A stretch of DNA of 64,000 bases, taken from NCBI RefSeq assembly GCF_007625205.1, contig NZ_VMNI01000010.1:186001-250000 (forward strand), given 5' to 3'. The notes beneath the pieces were generated by a model, which saw only the letters and a list, made by a program, of their open reading frames with translations, made no database searches and was not told where the DNA came from. Positions 25,020 to 33,663 of the stretch are shown one piece after another; within the stretch, counting starts at the first letter, position 1, and each line of letters starts with the position of its first letter. A program made the translations under genes and the position numbers. The stretch comes from Denitromonas ohlonensis (lineage in GTDB: Bacteria; Pseudomonadota; Gammaproteobacteria; Burkholderiales; Rhodocyclaceae).

Positions 25020-26129
25020 TCAGCGGATGGTCAGCACCTCGCCCCGTGTCGGAGAGCCTGGCGTCATGTCCCAGGCGCGGATGACCGGCACGAACTTGTC
25101 GGTGAGGATGCGCGTCTCGGCAACGGAGCCGTCGTCGCGTTCGGTGTATTCCGTCTGGAGCGTCTTCTCCTTGTGGGTATCACCTTTGACGACGAGCACA
25201 CGCCCGGTCCTGGACCTCACCACGCCGGAGATCGCGCCCGCGGCCAGTGCCAGGGCGAGATGCCAGTGCGACAAGGCCCGCGCCGGTGGCCGCAGTGACT
25301 GCTGTGCGGCGCCCAGGTGCGTGTCGAGCGCCGGCCAGAGCCCTTGCAGCCGACCGACCTCGTCGGCGAACTGCTCGGGTTCCATCGTCACGCGGTAGAA
25401 ATGCTCCGGCTCGGCCGGGCTGGCTGGGACCACGTAAGGCAGGAACGGCCATTCCAGCGGCAGTTCCTCGGCTTGCGTCTCGCCCTGCCCGATCTGCAGC
25501 AGCAGACCGCGCGTGGCCTTGACCGAATCCGATGCCTGGTCTTGTTGGCGAACCCGGCGACCGAAGATCACCACCTGTTTGAACTGCATCTCCACCGCAC
25601 GGTAGATACGCAGGTCGGCGAAGTGGCGCGTCAGCCATCCGACCAGCTCGGCATCAAGCACGTAGGACGGCACGATGAAGATCAACACCCCGCCGTACTG
25701 CAGCAGCGGCAGCGTGCGCTGGTAGAACAGCTTCTCCAGCCGGGCGCGACCCTGGCCTTGGTAGCCGATGTTCCCATTGACGTCCTTGCTCAGGTCGCCA
25801 TAGGGTGGGTTGAGCCACAGCAGGCCAAAGGTCTGGCGTGAGATCAGCGTATCCATCAGATCGCCGTGAATGCAGCGATCGACGAGTCTGCGCGCGTGGG
25901 CCGCCCGCTCGGCGTCGTACTCGACGGCGAACGCCTTGACCCGCTCGCGCCCGAGGGCGTTGGCGGCTTCGGCGATCGCCACGCCTTCGCCGGCGCAGGG
26001 ATCGAGGATGCACATCGGCCCGTCGGCGGGCGCCAGTGCGGCGAGTGCCCTTTCGAGCGTGGGTTCGTCCGTGGGGAAGTACCCGTTCTTGACGAAATTG
26101 CGGGCGAGCCGCGGGAACATGAGTGCCAT
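25020..26129 (-). CDS. N6-adenine-type DNA methyltransferase-like protein (DUF6094)
   Basis: A 369-residue class I methyltransferase-like protein. The SAM-binding motif CILDPCAGEGVAIAEAA is near residue 40, and the catalytic NPPY motif in LLWLNPPYGDLSKD near 107, as in N6-adenine DNA methylases. The C-terminal half is unlike restriction methylases and is shared with ICE DUF6094 proteins. There is no cognate endonuclease next to it, so self-protection of the ICE from host restriction is a possible role, by inference. GGAGATTTCT precedes the chosen ATG at 26127-26129. Confidence 0.8.
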   Translation of the reverse strand: MALMFPRLARNFVKNGYFPTDEPTLERALAALAPADGPMCILDPCAGEGVAIAEAANALGRERVKAFAVEYDAERAAHARRLVDRCIHGDLMDTLISRQTFGLLWLNPPYGDLSKDVNGNIGYQGQGRARLEKLFYQRTLPLLQYGGVLIFIVPSYVLDAELVGWLTRHFADLRIYRAVEMQFKQVVIFGRRVRQQDQASDSVKATRGLLLQIGQGETQAEELPLEWPFLPYVVPASPAEPEHFYRVTMEPEQFADEVGRLQGLWPALDTHLGAAQQSLRPPARALSHWHLALALAAGAISGVVRSRTGRVLVVKGDTHKEKTLQTEYTERDDGSVAETRILTDKFVPVIRAWDMTPGSPTRGEVLTIR

Positions 26130-26161
26130 AGAAATCTCCTGAGCATGTCGATGGAAGGAAG

Positions 26162-26185
26162 CGGACATGCGCGGATGCATGTCCG
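26162..26185 (-). promoter_or_regulatory. Leader hairpin upstream of the methyltransferase gene
   Basis: CGGACATGC pairs with GCATGTCCG across six bases, 33-56 bases upstream of the start codon. It also overlaps the end of the 5' neighbour's trailer. Confidence 0.5.
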
Positions 26186-26196
26186 GTACGAAGACC

Positions 26197-26853
26197 TCAC
26201 GCCACCGCTTCGAGCGGCAGGTCGGAAGTGATCGGATGCCCGGAAGCGTCCGTGGTGAGCACATTGCTGCGAATCAGGCTACCCAACGCCTGGGTCAGCG
26301 CCGGCACGTCAATGGCGAGCCGATGGCCTTCCAATGGCCCGAGGGCAAACGGAAGACGGGTCAGCATCGACCGCGCCAACAACAGCTCCAGCACGACGTC
26401 GCGCCAGTGATCGAGCAGCGGCAGCGGGCAGGTGTCCCGCACCAGCAACCACAGCCGGTCGAGCCGGTGATTGGAGTCGCGCGGCAGAAGCGCCAACGCG
26501 CTGGCGTTGGCCTTGTCGGGCTTCACAGCACGACGGTCGAATAGCCAGAGATTGACGAGCGACCCGAACAGCGTGCGGCGGTAGGCGCGGGTGATGCGCT
26601 TCTCCAGGTTCTCGACGTTGCCGACGAAGACTGGAACCGAACCGCCTTGTTCTGTGATGAGATGGAACTGTTCCAGTCCCTGCTCGTCGCGCCCAAGGGT
26701 CAGGCGGGCAAGAAACTCCTGGACGGCGGTGTCGCGCGCCCAGACGGACAGGAAGACCAGATTGCCGTGTTCGTCACCGACGCAGCCGTCGGCCATGAGA
26801 TCGGGGCATTCGTCGATGCGGTACGGCGTTTTGGAAGAATGGGTGGCAGGCAT
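26197..26853 (-). CDS. Hypothetical ICE protein, 218 residues
   Basis: A soluble protein (start MPATHSSKTPYRIDE) with an arginine-rich central part (NLEKRITRAYRRTLFG) and a leucine-rich C-terminal half. No known motif was recognised; it is a conserved ICE-block gene by position. It is preceded by a leader hairpin and, 106 bases upstream, by copy 1 of the structured repeat, so it probably begins a transcription unit with the methyltransferase and helicase genes. Confidence 0.68.
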   Translation of the reverse strand: MPATHSSKTPYRIDECPDLMADGCVGDEHGNLVFLSVWARDTAVQEFLARLTLGRDEQGLEQFHLITEQGGSVPVFVGNVENLEKRITRAYRRTLFGSLVNLWLFDRRAVKPDKANASALALLPRDSNHRLDRLWLLVRDTCPLPLLDHWRDVVLELLLARSMLTRLPFALGPLEGHRLAIDVPALTQALGSLIRSNVLTTDASGHPITSDLPLEAVA

Positions 26854-26893
26854 GGTGTTGTCCTCGAGGAAATCGGAGGCAGCACCGCCCGCC

Positions 26894-26910
26894 GGGGCAG
26901 TTGCTGCCCC
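26894..26910 (-). promoter_or_regulatory. Leader hairpin upstream of the 218-residue gene
   Basis: GGGGCA pairs with TGCCCC over a five-base loop; outer CACC and GGTG can extend the stem. Confidence 0.45.
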
Positions 26911-26958
26911 AAGGGGTGGAAGAAAGCGCCGGGAACGGCTTGGCGAAGAGAGAGACCC

Positions 26959-27032
26959 GTGCATCGCAACGCACCGTAGCCTTGAAGGTCTGGGCTACCT
27001 GGGCATGTTGTCGGCAACGCCGACGGACATGG
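26959..27032 (-). ncRNA. Structured ICE leader motif, copy 1
   Basis: Read on the minus strand three hairpins follow each other: A, GTCGGC-GTT-GCCGAC; B, GTAGCC with GGCTAC; C, GTGC with GCAC. A conserved AACATGCCCAGG lies between A and B, and loop B contains ACCTTCAA. It lies 106 bases upstream of the gene starting at 26853. Stems vary relative to other copies with pairing kept. Confidence 0.6.
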
Positions 27033-27168
27033 AGCCTAGTCTGCTTCAACTGGCAGACGAACGTGAGCAACAAAGCGCAGCCGGCACCTTCCCCGTTTGC
27101 TGGGCACTTCGGCCGCCCGCCAAAGAAAAAGCGGACCATGCCGCGATGGGCACGATCCGCTTGGGATG

Positions 27169-27996
27169 TCAGGCTTTCAACTGACGCAGGCCGTCCGCGA
27201 GCAGCCAGAGCGCACGGTTAAGCCGGACGTTCTGGTCGATGCCCTGGACGGGACGGGTGCGCTGCTGTCGCCCGTTGGCGCTGCGGCCACTCAGACCGCC
27301 TTTGACGAGGTTCTCCTGGACCCGATTGAACGTGGACCACAAGTCCTCGTGGTTGTCGTCGAAACGACGGGGACGCAGGATCTGGCTCTCCGTGATCGGC
27401 AGGGTCTTGCCAGGTTCGTCGTACTTGAGGACCAAGGCCGATCTGGCGAAGACCTCGGCCTCGCCGTCGTCGAGCGTGATGGCACGCATGGCGTCGCGCG
27501 AGTCCTGCACTTGCTCGAACCCATGCAGCACCTCGTAGGCGCCCTCGATCACGTGATCGGTGACGTTGCCCTTGTGAGGCACGCGCACGTCGGCGAACGT
27601 GTCGCCGCACACCAGACCATTCTGACAGACGAAGCGGAACATGCCCGCCAGCATCTGGTAGCTGCTGGTGCCATCGTGCGAATTGAGCAGGATGATCTCG
27701 TTGGCCTCGGCGCCGTTGATCTGACTTGCGTGGCGAAGACGCAGCATATGCTTGGTGTAGTCGCGGCGGTCCTCCTGGCGCACGCGGGTCTGGCACACCA
27801 TGAATGGCAGGAAGCCTTCCTTGCGCAGTTCGGTCAGTACGGCCGCCGTGGGGATGTAGCTGTACCGCTCGGATCGGCTTTCGTGCGGGGTGTCCGCGAA
27901 GATGGAGGGTGCGACGGTGCGAATCTGGTCATCCGATAGTGGATGGCTCGACCGCAGCACCGGGGAGCGATAAGCGAAGCGGGATGCGAGTTGCAT
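27169..27996 (-). CDS. DUF932 family ICE protein
   Basis: A 275-residue protein of the DUF932 family, common in plasmids, phages and ICEs. Family-type features are YSYIPTAAVLTELRKEGFLPF near residue 45, HDGTSSYQMLAGMFRFVCQNGLVCG in the middle, and ending RALWLLADGLRQLKA. The biochemical role of the family is not known. It is the third gene of the DUF3577-DUF3275-DUF932 unit. GGAGAT precedes the ATG. Confidence 0.85.
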   Translation of the reverse strand: MQLASRFAYRSPVLRSSHPLSDDQIRTVAPSIFADTPHESRSERYSYIPTAAVLTELRKEGFLPFMVCQTRVRQEDRRDYTKHMLRLRHASQINGAEANEIILLNSHDGTSSYQMLAGMFRFVCQNGLVCGDTFADVRVPHKGNVTDHVIEGAYEVLHGFEQVQDSRDAMRAITLDDGEAEVFARSALVLKYDEPGKTLPITESQILRPRRFDDNHEDLWSTFNRVQENLVKGGLSGRSANGRQQRTRPVQGIDQNVRLNRALWLLADGLRQLKA

Positions 27997-28030
27997 TACG
28001 ATCTCCTTGGAAAAGAGACCGGAGTCCCGC

Positions 28031-28055
28031 CCCACCGGGGAGGAACCCCGGCGGG
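28031..28055 (-). promoter_or_regulatory. Leader hairpin upstream of the DUF932 gene
   Basis: CCCACCGGGG pairs with CCCCGGCGGG over a five-base loop (one mismatch in ten), 35-60 bases before the start codon and about 30 bases after the DUF3275 stop. Confidence 0.55.
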
Positions 28056-28086
28056 TGGTGGAACGCCGCTGGCGCGGCGGTTGGAA

Positions 28087-28692
28087 TCAGGCCTTGGCGA
28101 GATGCCAGTCCTGGGATAGCGGAGCGAACTCGTAGCCCAGCACACCGAGACGGTCGCGCTGCTGACGCAGGACGCGGCGATCGACGGTGGCGTCGAGCTT
28201 CACGACATCGCCCAGCGGCCAGAGTGCGCCGAACAGGGCAGCATCGTCGGCCGAAGCCTTAGATGCCGCTGCGGCCGGCTCACTTCCGAACGGCGTGGTG
28301 TCGACCAGGGGATCGCGCGAGGAACGTGACTTCGACTTGGCCGTGGCCTTCGTCGTGTCCGGCGCGGGCGCCTGCGTTTCCTCGTCGATCGGATCGACTT
28401 CCTGCGGACTCAGCCGGCGGGCTTCGTCGCGGCTCAGGGCATCGATGTTGGACAGCGTCATTCCGCCCAGGAGGGCGCGGATCTCGATGACCATGCGGCC
28501 GTTGGCGCTGTACGTGGAGGGACGGATCTCGGCGATGATGAAATCGCCCTCGTACTTGCCTTCGGTGTACTGGTCGAGCTCGGCGTTCTTCACGACGAAC
28601 TCGCCGATGGAGGTCGCGAGACGGCCGACGTTGAAGTCGCCGTTGCGACCGTGGATGGTCTTGATGGCCAGTTGGCCGGGGACGGTGATCAT
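28087..28692 (-). CDS. DUF3275 family ICE protein
   Basis: A 201-residue protein. The N-terminal half (MITVPGQLAIKTIHGRNGDFNVGRL) is the DUF3275 domain, followed by an acidic and Ser/Thr/Lys-rich linker (about 105-145) and a short C-terminal region. The family is confined to conjugative elements and often sits beside DUF3577. No enzymatic motif was recognised. The Met chosen is preceded by GGAG. Confidence 0.85.
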   Translation of the reverse strand: MITVPGQLAIKTIHGRNGDFNVGRLATSIGEFVVKNAELDQYTEGKYEGDFIIAEIRPSTYSANGRMVIEIRALLGGMTLSNIDALSRDEARRLSPQEVDPIDEETQAPAPDTTKATAKSKSRSSRDPLVDTTPFGSEPAAAASKASADDAALFGALWPLGDVVKLDATVDRRVLRQQRDRLGVLGYEFAPLSQDWHLAKA

Positions 28693-28719
28693 GAGGGTCT
28701 CCTGCTGACGATGAGAAGA

Positions 28720-28744
28720 CAAGGCCCCAGGGAACGGGGCCTTG
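28720..28744 (-). promoter_or_regulatory. Leader hairpin upstream of the DUF3275 gene
   Basis: CAAGGCCCC pairs perfectly with GGGGCCTTG over a seven-base loop, in the 56-base gap between the DUF3577 stop and the DUF3275 start. Confidence 0.55.
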
Positions 28745-28748
28745 TGGA

Positions 28749-29297
28749 TCAGAACGACTCGGCTACGGCCAATGCGGGAGCATCGGCAAAGTCGTCGTCA
28801 GCAGCATCCACGGCGGGCTTGGAAGGTGCCGGAGCTTGCTGCGCGGTGAGTACGTCGGTCGTCACTGGGACTTCTGGAGTGCGCTCGTCGGTCTCGGTCG
28901 GCTTGGGCTCTGCCTTGTAGACGAGCTTGCCGTCGACCTTGATCCAACTGACGAACAGCAGGCGTGCCTTGAGGCTCACACCTTGCTCGCCGGCACGCTT
29001 CCCCTTGGAGTAGGTGAAGGTGTCGGTCCACAGGTCGCCCAGACGGAACCCGATCATCACTTTCTTCTCCGCCTCGACGGCATCGATGCAGCGACGAACC
29101 AGGTGCTGCGCTTCTGAGCCCGATACGCGCGTGTCGAAACGCACGTACGAGACGTCATCGCTGGGACCGTTCAGGGCTGCGATGTCGCAGGCCAGGAAGG
29201 CATCGCCTTTCTTGGGTTTCACTTCGCGGATGCGATTGAGGTAGCCGAGGCCGGTGATGTGCAGATCGAAGTAGGACTTGTCGGTGGAAGTGGTCAT
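28749..29297 (-). CDS. STY4534-family ICE replication protein (DUF3577)
   Basis: A 182-residue protein. The DUF3577 domain spans residues 1-140 (YFDLHITGLGYLNRIREVKPKKGDAF, then WTDTFTYSKGKRAGEQG), with an acidic, alanine-rich tail. The family is annotated as an ICE replication protein and has a possible OB-like fold, but the activity is unproven. It begins the DUF3577-DUF3275-DUF932 unit behind a leader hairpin and structured motif copy 2, which suggests a promoter here. Confidence 0.85.
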   Translation of the reverse strand: MTTSTDKSYFDLHITGLGYLNRIREVKPKKGDAFLACDIAALNGPSDDVSYVRFDTRVSGSEAQHLVRRCIDAVEAEKKVMIGFRLGDLWTDTFTYSKGKRAGEQGVSLKARLLFVSWIKVDGKLVYKAEPKPTETDERTPEVPVTTDVLTAQQAPAPSKPAVDAADDDFADAPALAVAESF

Positions 29298-29337
29298 GGT
29301 GAATCTCCTGAAGAACAAAGAGGCGGAGACACACCCG

Positions 29338-29373
29338 ACCCAGGCGGGGAAGGTGTGGAACCCCCGCGTGGGT
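29338..29373 (-). promoter_or_regulatory. Leader hairpin upstream of the DUF3577 gene
   Basis: ACCCAGGCGGGG pairs with CCCCGCGTGGGT (one mismatch in 12), 40-76 bases upstream of the start codon. Confidence 0.55.
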
Positions 29374-29454
29374 TGATGGAGCAGCTTCGTGGCATCACCA
29401 TCGGGAGCCGATGGGCGTTCGCGCATGGATGCCGGTGCGAACTGGGATGATCAA

Positions 29455-29531
29455 CGCGGCCGGAACCGCGTCGTAGCCTTGAGGATCGCGGCCACCTGGG
29501 CATGCTGCTGACGGGAGTCAGCGGAACATGG
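29455..29531 (-). ncRNA. Structured ICE leader motif, copy 2
   Basis: Minus-strand order: A, GCTGAC-TCCC-GTCAGC; linker AGCATGCCCAGG; B, GTGGCC with GGCTAC (one G.U); C, CGCGG-TTCCGG-CCGCG. It lies 158 bases upstream of the DUF3577 start. Compared with copy 1, stem A differs at several paired positions on both strands. Confidence 0.62.
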
Positions 29532-29722
29532 CATCAGCCTGTCATTCCTCGGCGTGACGGGCGAGAGGAAATCAGCATCGAAGTCCGCCCCGATTCGTCC
29601 CTCCATGGCTCTCTTGGAAAAGCGAGGGCTGATGTCGATATCATGCTGTTTTTGATGGGATTTCGGGTGGCCCGTAGGAAGCCCTCCTTCTATCGTGAGG
29701 TTCCCACTTCTGGAGAACTCTG

Positions 29723-30028
29723 ATGACTGCCGAAAAACCCCCGACAAGAGACTCTCGCCCCTCTCGATCCTCTTCGGGTCTGTTCCTCCCAACGGGCGTG
29801 TGGACGAAAGACCGCCTGATGGTCGAACAGGAAAAGCAACGCCTTCTTCCATGGCGAACCATACTGAATGACTTGATGAACCAGGCGCACGACACCGAAA
29901 GTGCCTGCACTTGGTACCTGATGGCCGAGGCAACCCTGGCTCAGATTGATCGGGATCTCGATGACCTCTACGAATGGTTGGAGGCGATCGAGCGCGGCGA
30001 CGCCGTCTGTGAGAAACCAGAACGGTGA
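29723..30028 (+). CDS. Small hypothetical protein, plus strand, 101 residues
   Basis: One of few plus-strand genes in the ICE. The ATG has GGAGAA seven bases upstream. The C-terminal two thirds are a charged helical region (ILNDLMNQAHDTESACTWYLMAEATLAQ...). There is no similarity I recognise; the amphipathic helical part could be a dimerisation region. It converges with the PAPS-reductase-like remnant. The interval 29532-29722 before it holds no other gene. Confidence 0.5.
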   Translation: MTAEKPPTRDSRPSRSSSGLFLPTGVWTKDRLMVEQEKQRLLPWRTILNDLMNQAHDTESACTWYLMAEATLAQIDRDLDDLYEWLEAIERGDAVCEKPER

Positions 30029-30077
30029 AGCGAAATCGGCGCCTTGGTGGCGACGCGCACAGGTGCGGCTGGTTTCC

Positions 30078-30430
30078 TCAGTCGCCGCAGAAGCAAGAGA
30101 TCGGTTCTTCGGCAGGGTCGAACAGGTCGCGCTGGTTGGCTGCGAAGCGCGCCAGGTCGGCGTAGCTCGGGCCATCGGGCGAATCCACCAGACCGCGGCC
30201 TCGGGCCGGGCGTTGATGAGCGTCAGGCGCTGCCCCCTGGGTTTGAGGAAGCACAGGTCGCAGTTGCCTTCGAGCGTACGGCCGTTGACGGTCAGCAGTT
30301 CCAGATCGAAGGGCTGCGCCTGCCAGAAGGCTGCAACATCGCGCACGGTCACACCGGCCTCGGCCAGCGGCATGCACATAGTCTCGCTCACCGATTCGGT
30401 GGAATGGCCGCGCGCCCGCATCTGCATTTC
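30078..30430 (-). pseudogene. PAPS-reductase-like (phage/ICE type) gene remnant
   Basis: Only the C-terminal part is left. NGRTLEGNCDLCFLKPRGQ and later SYADLARFAANQRDLF with C-terminal EEPISCFCGD match phosphoadenosine phosphosulfate reductase-like proteins of phages and ICEs. The two parts lie in different frames, with the shift near 30185-30195, and no N-terminal PP-loop half is found to the right. The break at about 30430 coincides with the start of the plus-strand defence cassette, so that cassette probably replaced the 5' half. Confidence 0.75.
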
Positions 30431-30584
30431 GGCGATTTACTCACTAGGTTTCATGCAGAATAGATGCTCTACAAGCATCGACTTCTGCTGCATGGCGGTC
30501 AATGCCGCCGGAACATCCTCGACCGGATTCGCTGCTCTGCAGCAGAATGTCGGACGCACCACGTTTGAGTGCGCTGGAGACCTC

Positions 30585-32190
30585 GTGATAAAGAAGATTC
30601 GTGTCCGCGGATACCGCATCCATCGCGACCTGACGATCTACCCGAACCGCAAGCTCAACCTCATCGTCGGCGCCAACGAGTCCGGTAAGTCGACGCTCAT
30701 GGAGGCCATCGTTCTCGCACTGACGGGACGCATCAACGGGCGAAGCGCCGCCGAAGAGCTCAATCCCCACTGGTTCAACGCGGGCGTGGTGGCCGACTTC
30801 ATCACAAAGAGGGCGCGTGGCGAACCCCAACGGTTGCCGGAAATCGACATCGAGGTGTTCCTCGAAGACGCCCCGGAATTGCAGGAGCTGTGCGGGGCCC
30901 ATAACTCGGACACGCCCACCAACGCGTGTCCAGGCGTTCGGATTCGTTGCATTCCCAATCCCGACTATTCCGCCGAGCTGCAAGCGTGGGCGAAGGCGCC
31001 CTCGCGGCTCTTGCCGGTCGAGTATTACTGCGTCGAGTGGACGACGTTCGCGGACGCCCGGCTGACTATGCGCCCGCGAGTGCTGGCGACCGCGGTCATT
31101 GACGCGCGCACCGTTCGAAGCACTAGTGGCGTCGACTATCACCTGCGCCAGATCTTGGGTAGTCAGCTCGAACCCCAGGAGCGAGCTAACATTTCCCGCC
31201 AATACCGCGAATCCAAGGCGGCATTGTCAGATTCTGCGTTCAAGAACGTGAATGAGCGCATCGGCAAGCTTCATGCGCTGCTGCATGAGCAGCCGATTGC
31301 CCTAGCGATGGATCAGACCGCGCGCACGTCTTGGGAGGAGTCGGTGGCCCCCCACGTCGATGGCGTTCCGTTCACGATGGCCGGGCAAGGACAGCAGTCT
31401 GCGATCAAGATCGCACTGGCGATGAACAAGCATGCGGGCCGAGCCAAGTTCGTCATGATCGAGGAGCCCGAGAACCACCTGAGCCACACCAGCCTGACGA
31501 GACTCCTGCACAGGATGGAAGCGCTGGCCAGCGACGACCAGCAACTCTTCATCACCACTCACAGCTCGAGCGTGCTGAATCGGCTCGGACTTGAGGCCTT
31601 GCAGTTCCTCGGCCCCACCGCTCCCGTGAAACTCAACGAGTTGGATCCGGAGACGGTGAGCTACTTCAAGAAGCTGCCGGGATTCGACACCCTGCGCATC
31701 GTTCTGGCCGACAGTATTGTTCTCGTCGAGGGCCCCTCCGATGAAATCGTCTTCGAGCGGGTGTTCACGGACCTTTATGGAAAGCGGCCCATGGCGTGCG
31801 GGATCGATGTCCTGAGCATGCGGGGCCTGTCGCTGGCCCGGGGGCTCGAGTTGTGCGGGCGCTTGGGCAAGAAGGTCGCAGCACTTCGCGACAACGACGG
31901 CATCGAACCGGACGAGCTTCGAAAGCCGCTGGCGCAGTGGCTCAAGCCTGGCTCCCGTGAAGTCTTCATTGGCGAAGTGGCTCATGGCAGGACGCTCGAG
32001 CCGCAGATGATTCATCACTGCGGCGAGGCGCACCTGCGGACGATCCTCGGAATCACGGACAAGGCGGACGTCGAGACGTGGATGTCGCGCGAGGGGGAAG
32101 ACCGAGGCTGCCCTGCGCATCGCGAGTTCGTCGGAGCGGTTCACGCCTCCGGCATACATGCTCCACGCCGCGCAGTTCATCCATGGCTAA
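30585..32190 (+). CDS. gajA: OLD-family ATPase/Toprim nuclease (GajA-like), one-base frameshift near the C-terminus
   Basis: About 535 residues. The GTG start at 30585 has GGAGA eight bases upstream. The N-terminal AAA domain has Walker A VGANESGKSTL (about residues 25-35), an ABC-like signature region (TMAGQGQQSAIKIALAM) and Walker B VMIEEPENHLSH. The C-terminal Toprim domain has LVEGPSDEIVFERVF and RDNDG. The uncorrected frame ends at 32198 with an odd tail, but removing one G from the G5 run at 32093-32097 restores KTEAALRI and a natural end at 32188-32190 that overlaps the next ATG. This is a sequencing error or a true mutation. Paired with a UvrD-type helicase it resembles the Gabija anti-phage system; other OLD systems remain possible. 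Confidence 0.75.
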
Positions 32191-33274
32191 GCGGGTGACC
32201 CTGGCGGTCGCAGGCTCTCGCAAGACCCAAGGCATCGTCGAGCACTGCGCGAGATTGCCGCGTGAGCGGCGCGTCCTTGCCCTGACCTACACGCAGAAGA
32301 ACCAGTGCGAGCTTCAGGAACGCCTTGCCCGCTACGCTGGCGACCATCTGAACATCGAAGTGCTCGGCTGGTTCACGTTCCTCCTGCGGCATTTCGCGAA
32401 ACCCTTCCTGCCATTTAAGTTTCCGGGCGAGCGTGTGCTGGGCTTCAACTTTGAAGGCATGCCATCCCGAATGGCAACCGGCAAGGCCCGCTTTGTCGAC
32501 AAGAGCGGCGCGGTCTACAGGAGCGAACTCGGACGTCTGGCGTTCGAGCTGATCGCGGCGAGCCAGGGCGCTCTGATCAGCAGGCTTGAAGGCATCTACG
32601 ATGAGATCCTGATCGACGAGGTGCAGGACCTCAGCGCCTACGATTTGGACATCGTCGATGCCCTCCTGGGCTCGGCCGTCGACCTCTGGATGGTCGGTGA
32701 TATCCGCCAAGCGGTGCTCTCCACCAATGGTCGCAGCGCGAAGAACAAGAAGTACGCCTACGCTGAGGCGATCAACTGGTTCAGGAGTCGTGAGAAGAAG
32801 GGGCTCCTGGCGATAGAGGAGAGCGCGGTCACTTGGCGGTGTCACCCGAAGATCGCGGCGTTCTCGGACATCATCTTTGACCCGTCCTGGGCCTTTCCGA
32901 GCACCGTCTCCAAAAATGACCGCACGACGGGTCATGACGGCGTACTTCTTGTCTGCAGCGAGCACGTCCATGCTTACGTGGCGCAATATGGCCCCCAGAG
33001 TTTGCGTCACTCGGTTGCCTCGGCGAAGAATCTGGCCCTGGATTTCATGAACTTCAAGGTTTCCAAGGGCGCGACGTTTCCCCGCGTACTGATTGCCCCG
33101 ACGTCCACCATCACGAACTTCGTTCGAGGCGGCGTCAGCATGGATGCCATCGCTGCTTCAAGCTTCTATGTGGCGGTCACGCGGGCACAACAGAGTGTCG
33201 CAATCGTGCTCGATGACCCAGGTATGTCGCGCTTGCCATATTGGAAGCCGGCGGCGGATCTAGAGCGGGACTAG
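32183..33274 (+). CDS. gajB: UvrD-like superfamily 1 helicase (GajB-like)
   Basis: A 363-residue protein. The Walker A-like motif AVAGSRKTQGI is at residues 6-16, where SRKT replaces the usual GTGKT. The DExQ box ILIDEVQDLSAYD is near residue 146, a GDIRQAV motif follows, and the C-terminal motif ASSFYVAVTRAQQSVAIVL is near 330. It is shorter than typical GajB (about 490), lacking much of the accessory domains. The ATG overlaps the corrected end of the OLD gene by eight bases (ATGGCTAA), indicating a two-gene operon. As the only plus-strand pair in the block, next to a truncated gene, it is probably mobile defence cargo. Confidence 0.75.
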   Translation: MAKRVTLAVAGSRKTQGIVEHCARLPRERRVLALTYTQKNQCELQERLARYAGDHLNIEVLGWFTFLLRHFAKPFLPFKFPGERVLGFNFEGMPSRMATGKARFVDKSGAVYRSELGRLAFELIAASQGALISRLEGIYDEILIDEVQDLSAYDLDIVDALLGSAVDLWMVGDIRQAVLSTNGRSAKNKKYAYAEAINWFRSREKKGLLAIEESAVTWRCHPKIAAFSDIIFDPSWAFPSTVSKNDRTTGHDGVLLVCSEHVHAYVAQYGPQSLRHSVASAKNLALDFMNFKVSKGATFPRVLIAPTSTITNFVRGGVSMDAIAASSFYVAVTRAQQSVAIVLDDPGMSRLPYWKPAADLERD

Positions 33275-33597
33275 ACATGGTCGGCGCTCATCCGATTGCA
33301 GCGAGAGTCCGCTTCCAGCTTCGGCCGGACATTGATCGGGATTCGGCGAACTTCCGCTCCTGGCCGGATTGAGACAACCCCAGGACCCGAGAGATTACGC
33401 TAGAAAGCAGTCATCATCGGCAGCGAGCCCAGCTTCTGGTCAACGTGCGCCCGCTCTGGGTGCAGGGGCCGGCGGTTGCCGGTACAGGGGCGGCCCAGGA
33501 CGGGCTGGAGACGAGCGCGAGCGCGCGGTGAGAGCCGCGGCGCCAGGAAATGAGACGCCCCCGGAGCGGCTAGCCGGTAACTTAAGGTGTTGATTCA

Positions 33598-33628
33598 GGG
33601 CCGCCAAGTACTGGCGGCCCTTTGTTTT
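33598..33628 (+). terminator. Intrinsic terminator downstream of the OLD/UvrD operon
   Basis: GGGCCGCCA and TGGCGGCCC form a nine-bp stem over a five-base loop, followed by TTTGTTTT. It terminates plus-strand transcripts. Confidence 0.8.
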
Positions 33629-33663
33629 CGCGGGTTCTGCGCGGCGGAGATTTTTCCGTGCAA

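Noticed and set aside
30078-30430. Reading the PAPS-reductase-like fragment as DndC of a phosphorothioation system
   Set aside because: No dndBDE genes are nearby and the fragment lacks the PP-loop half; the GNCDLCFLK and CFCGD motifs fit phage/ICE PAPS-reductase-like proteins better.
33369-33593. A 74-residue plus-strand ORF after the UvrD-like gene
   Set aside because: No ribosome site, Gly/Arg/Ala-rich, and overlaps the palindromic repeat before the terminator.
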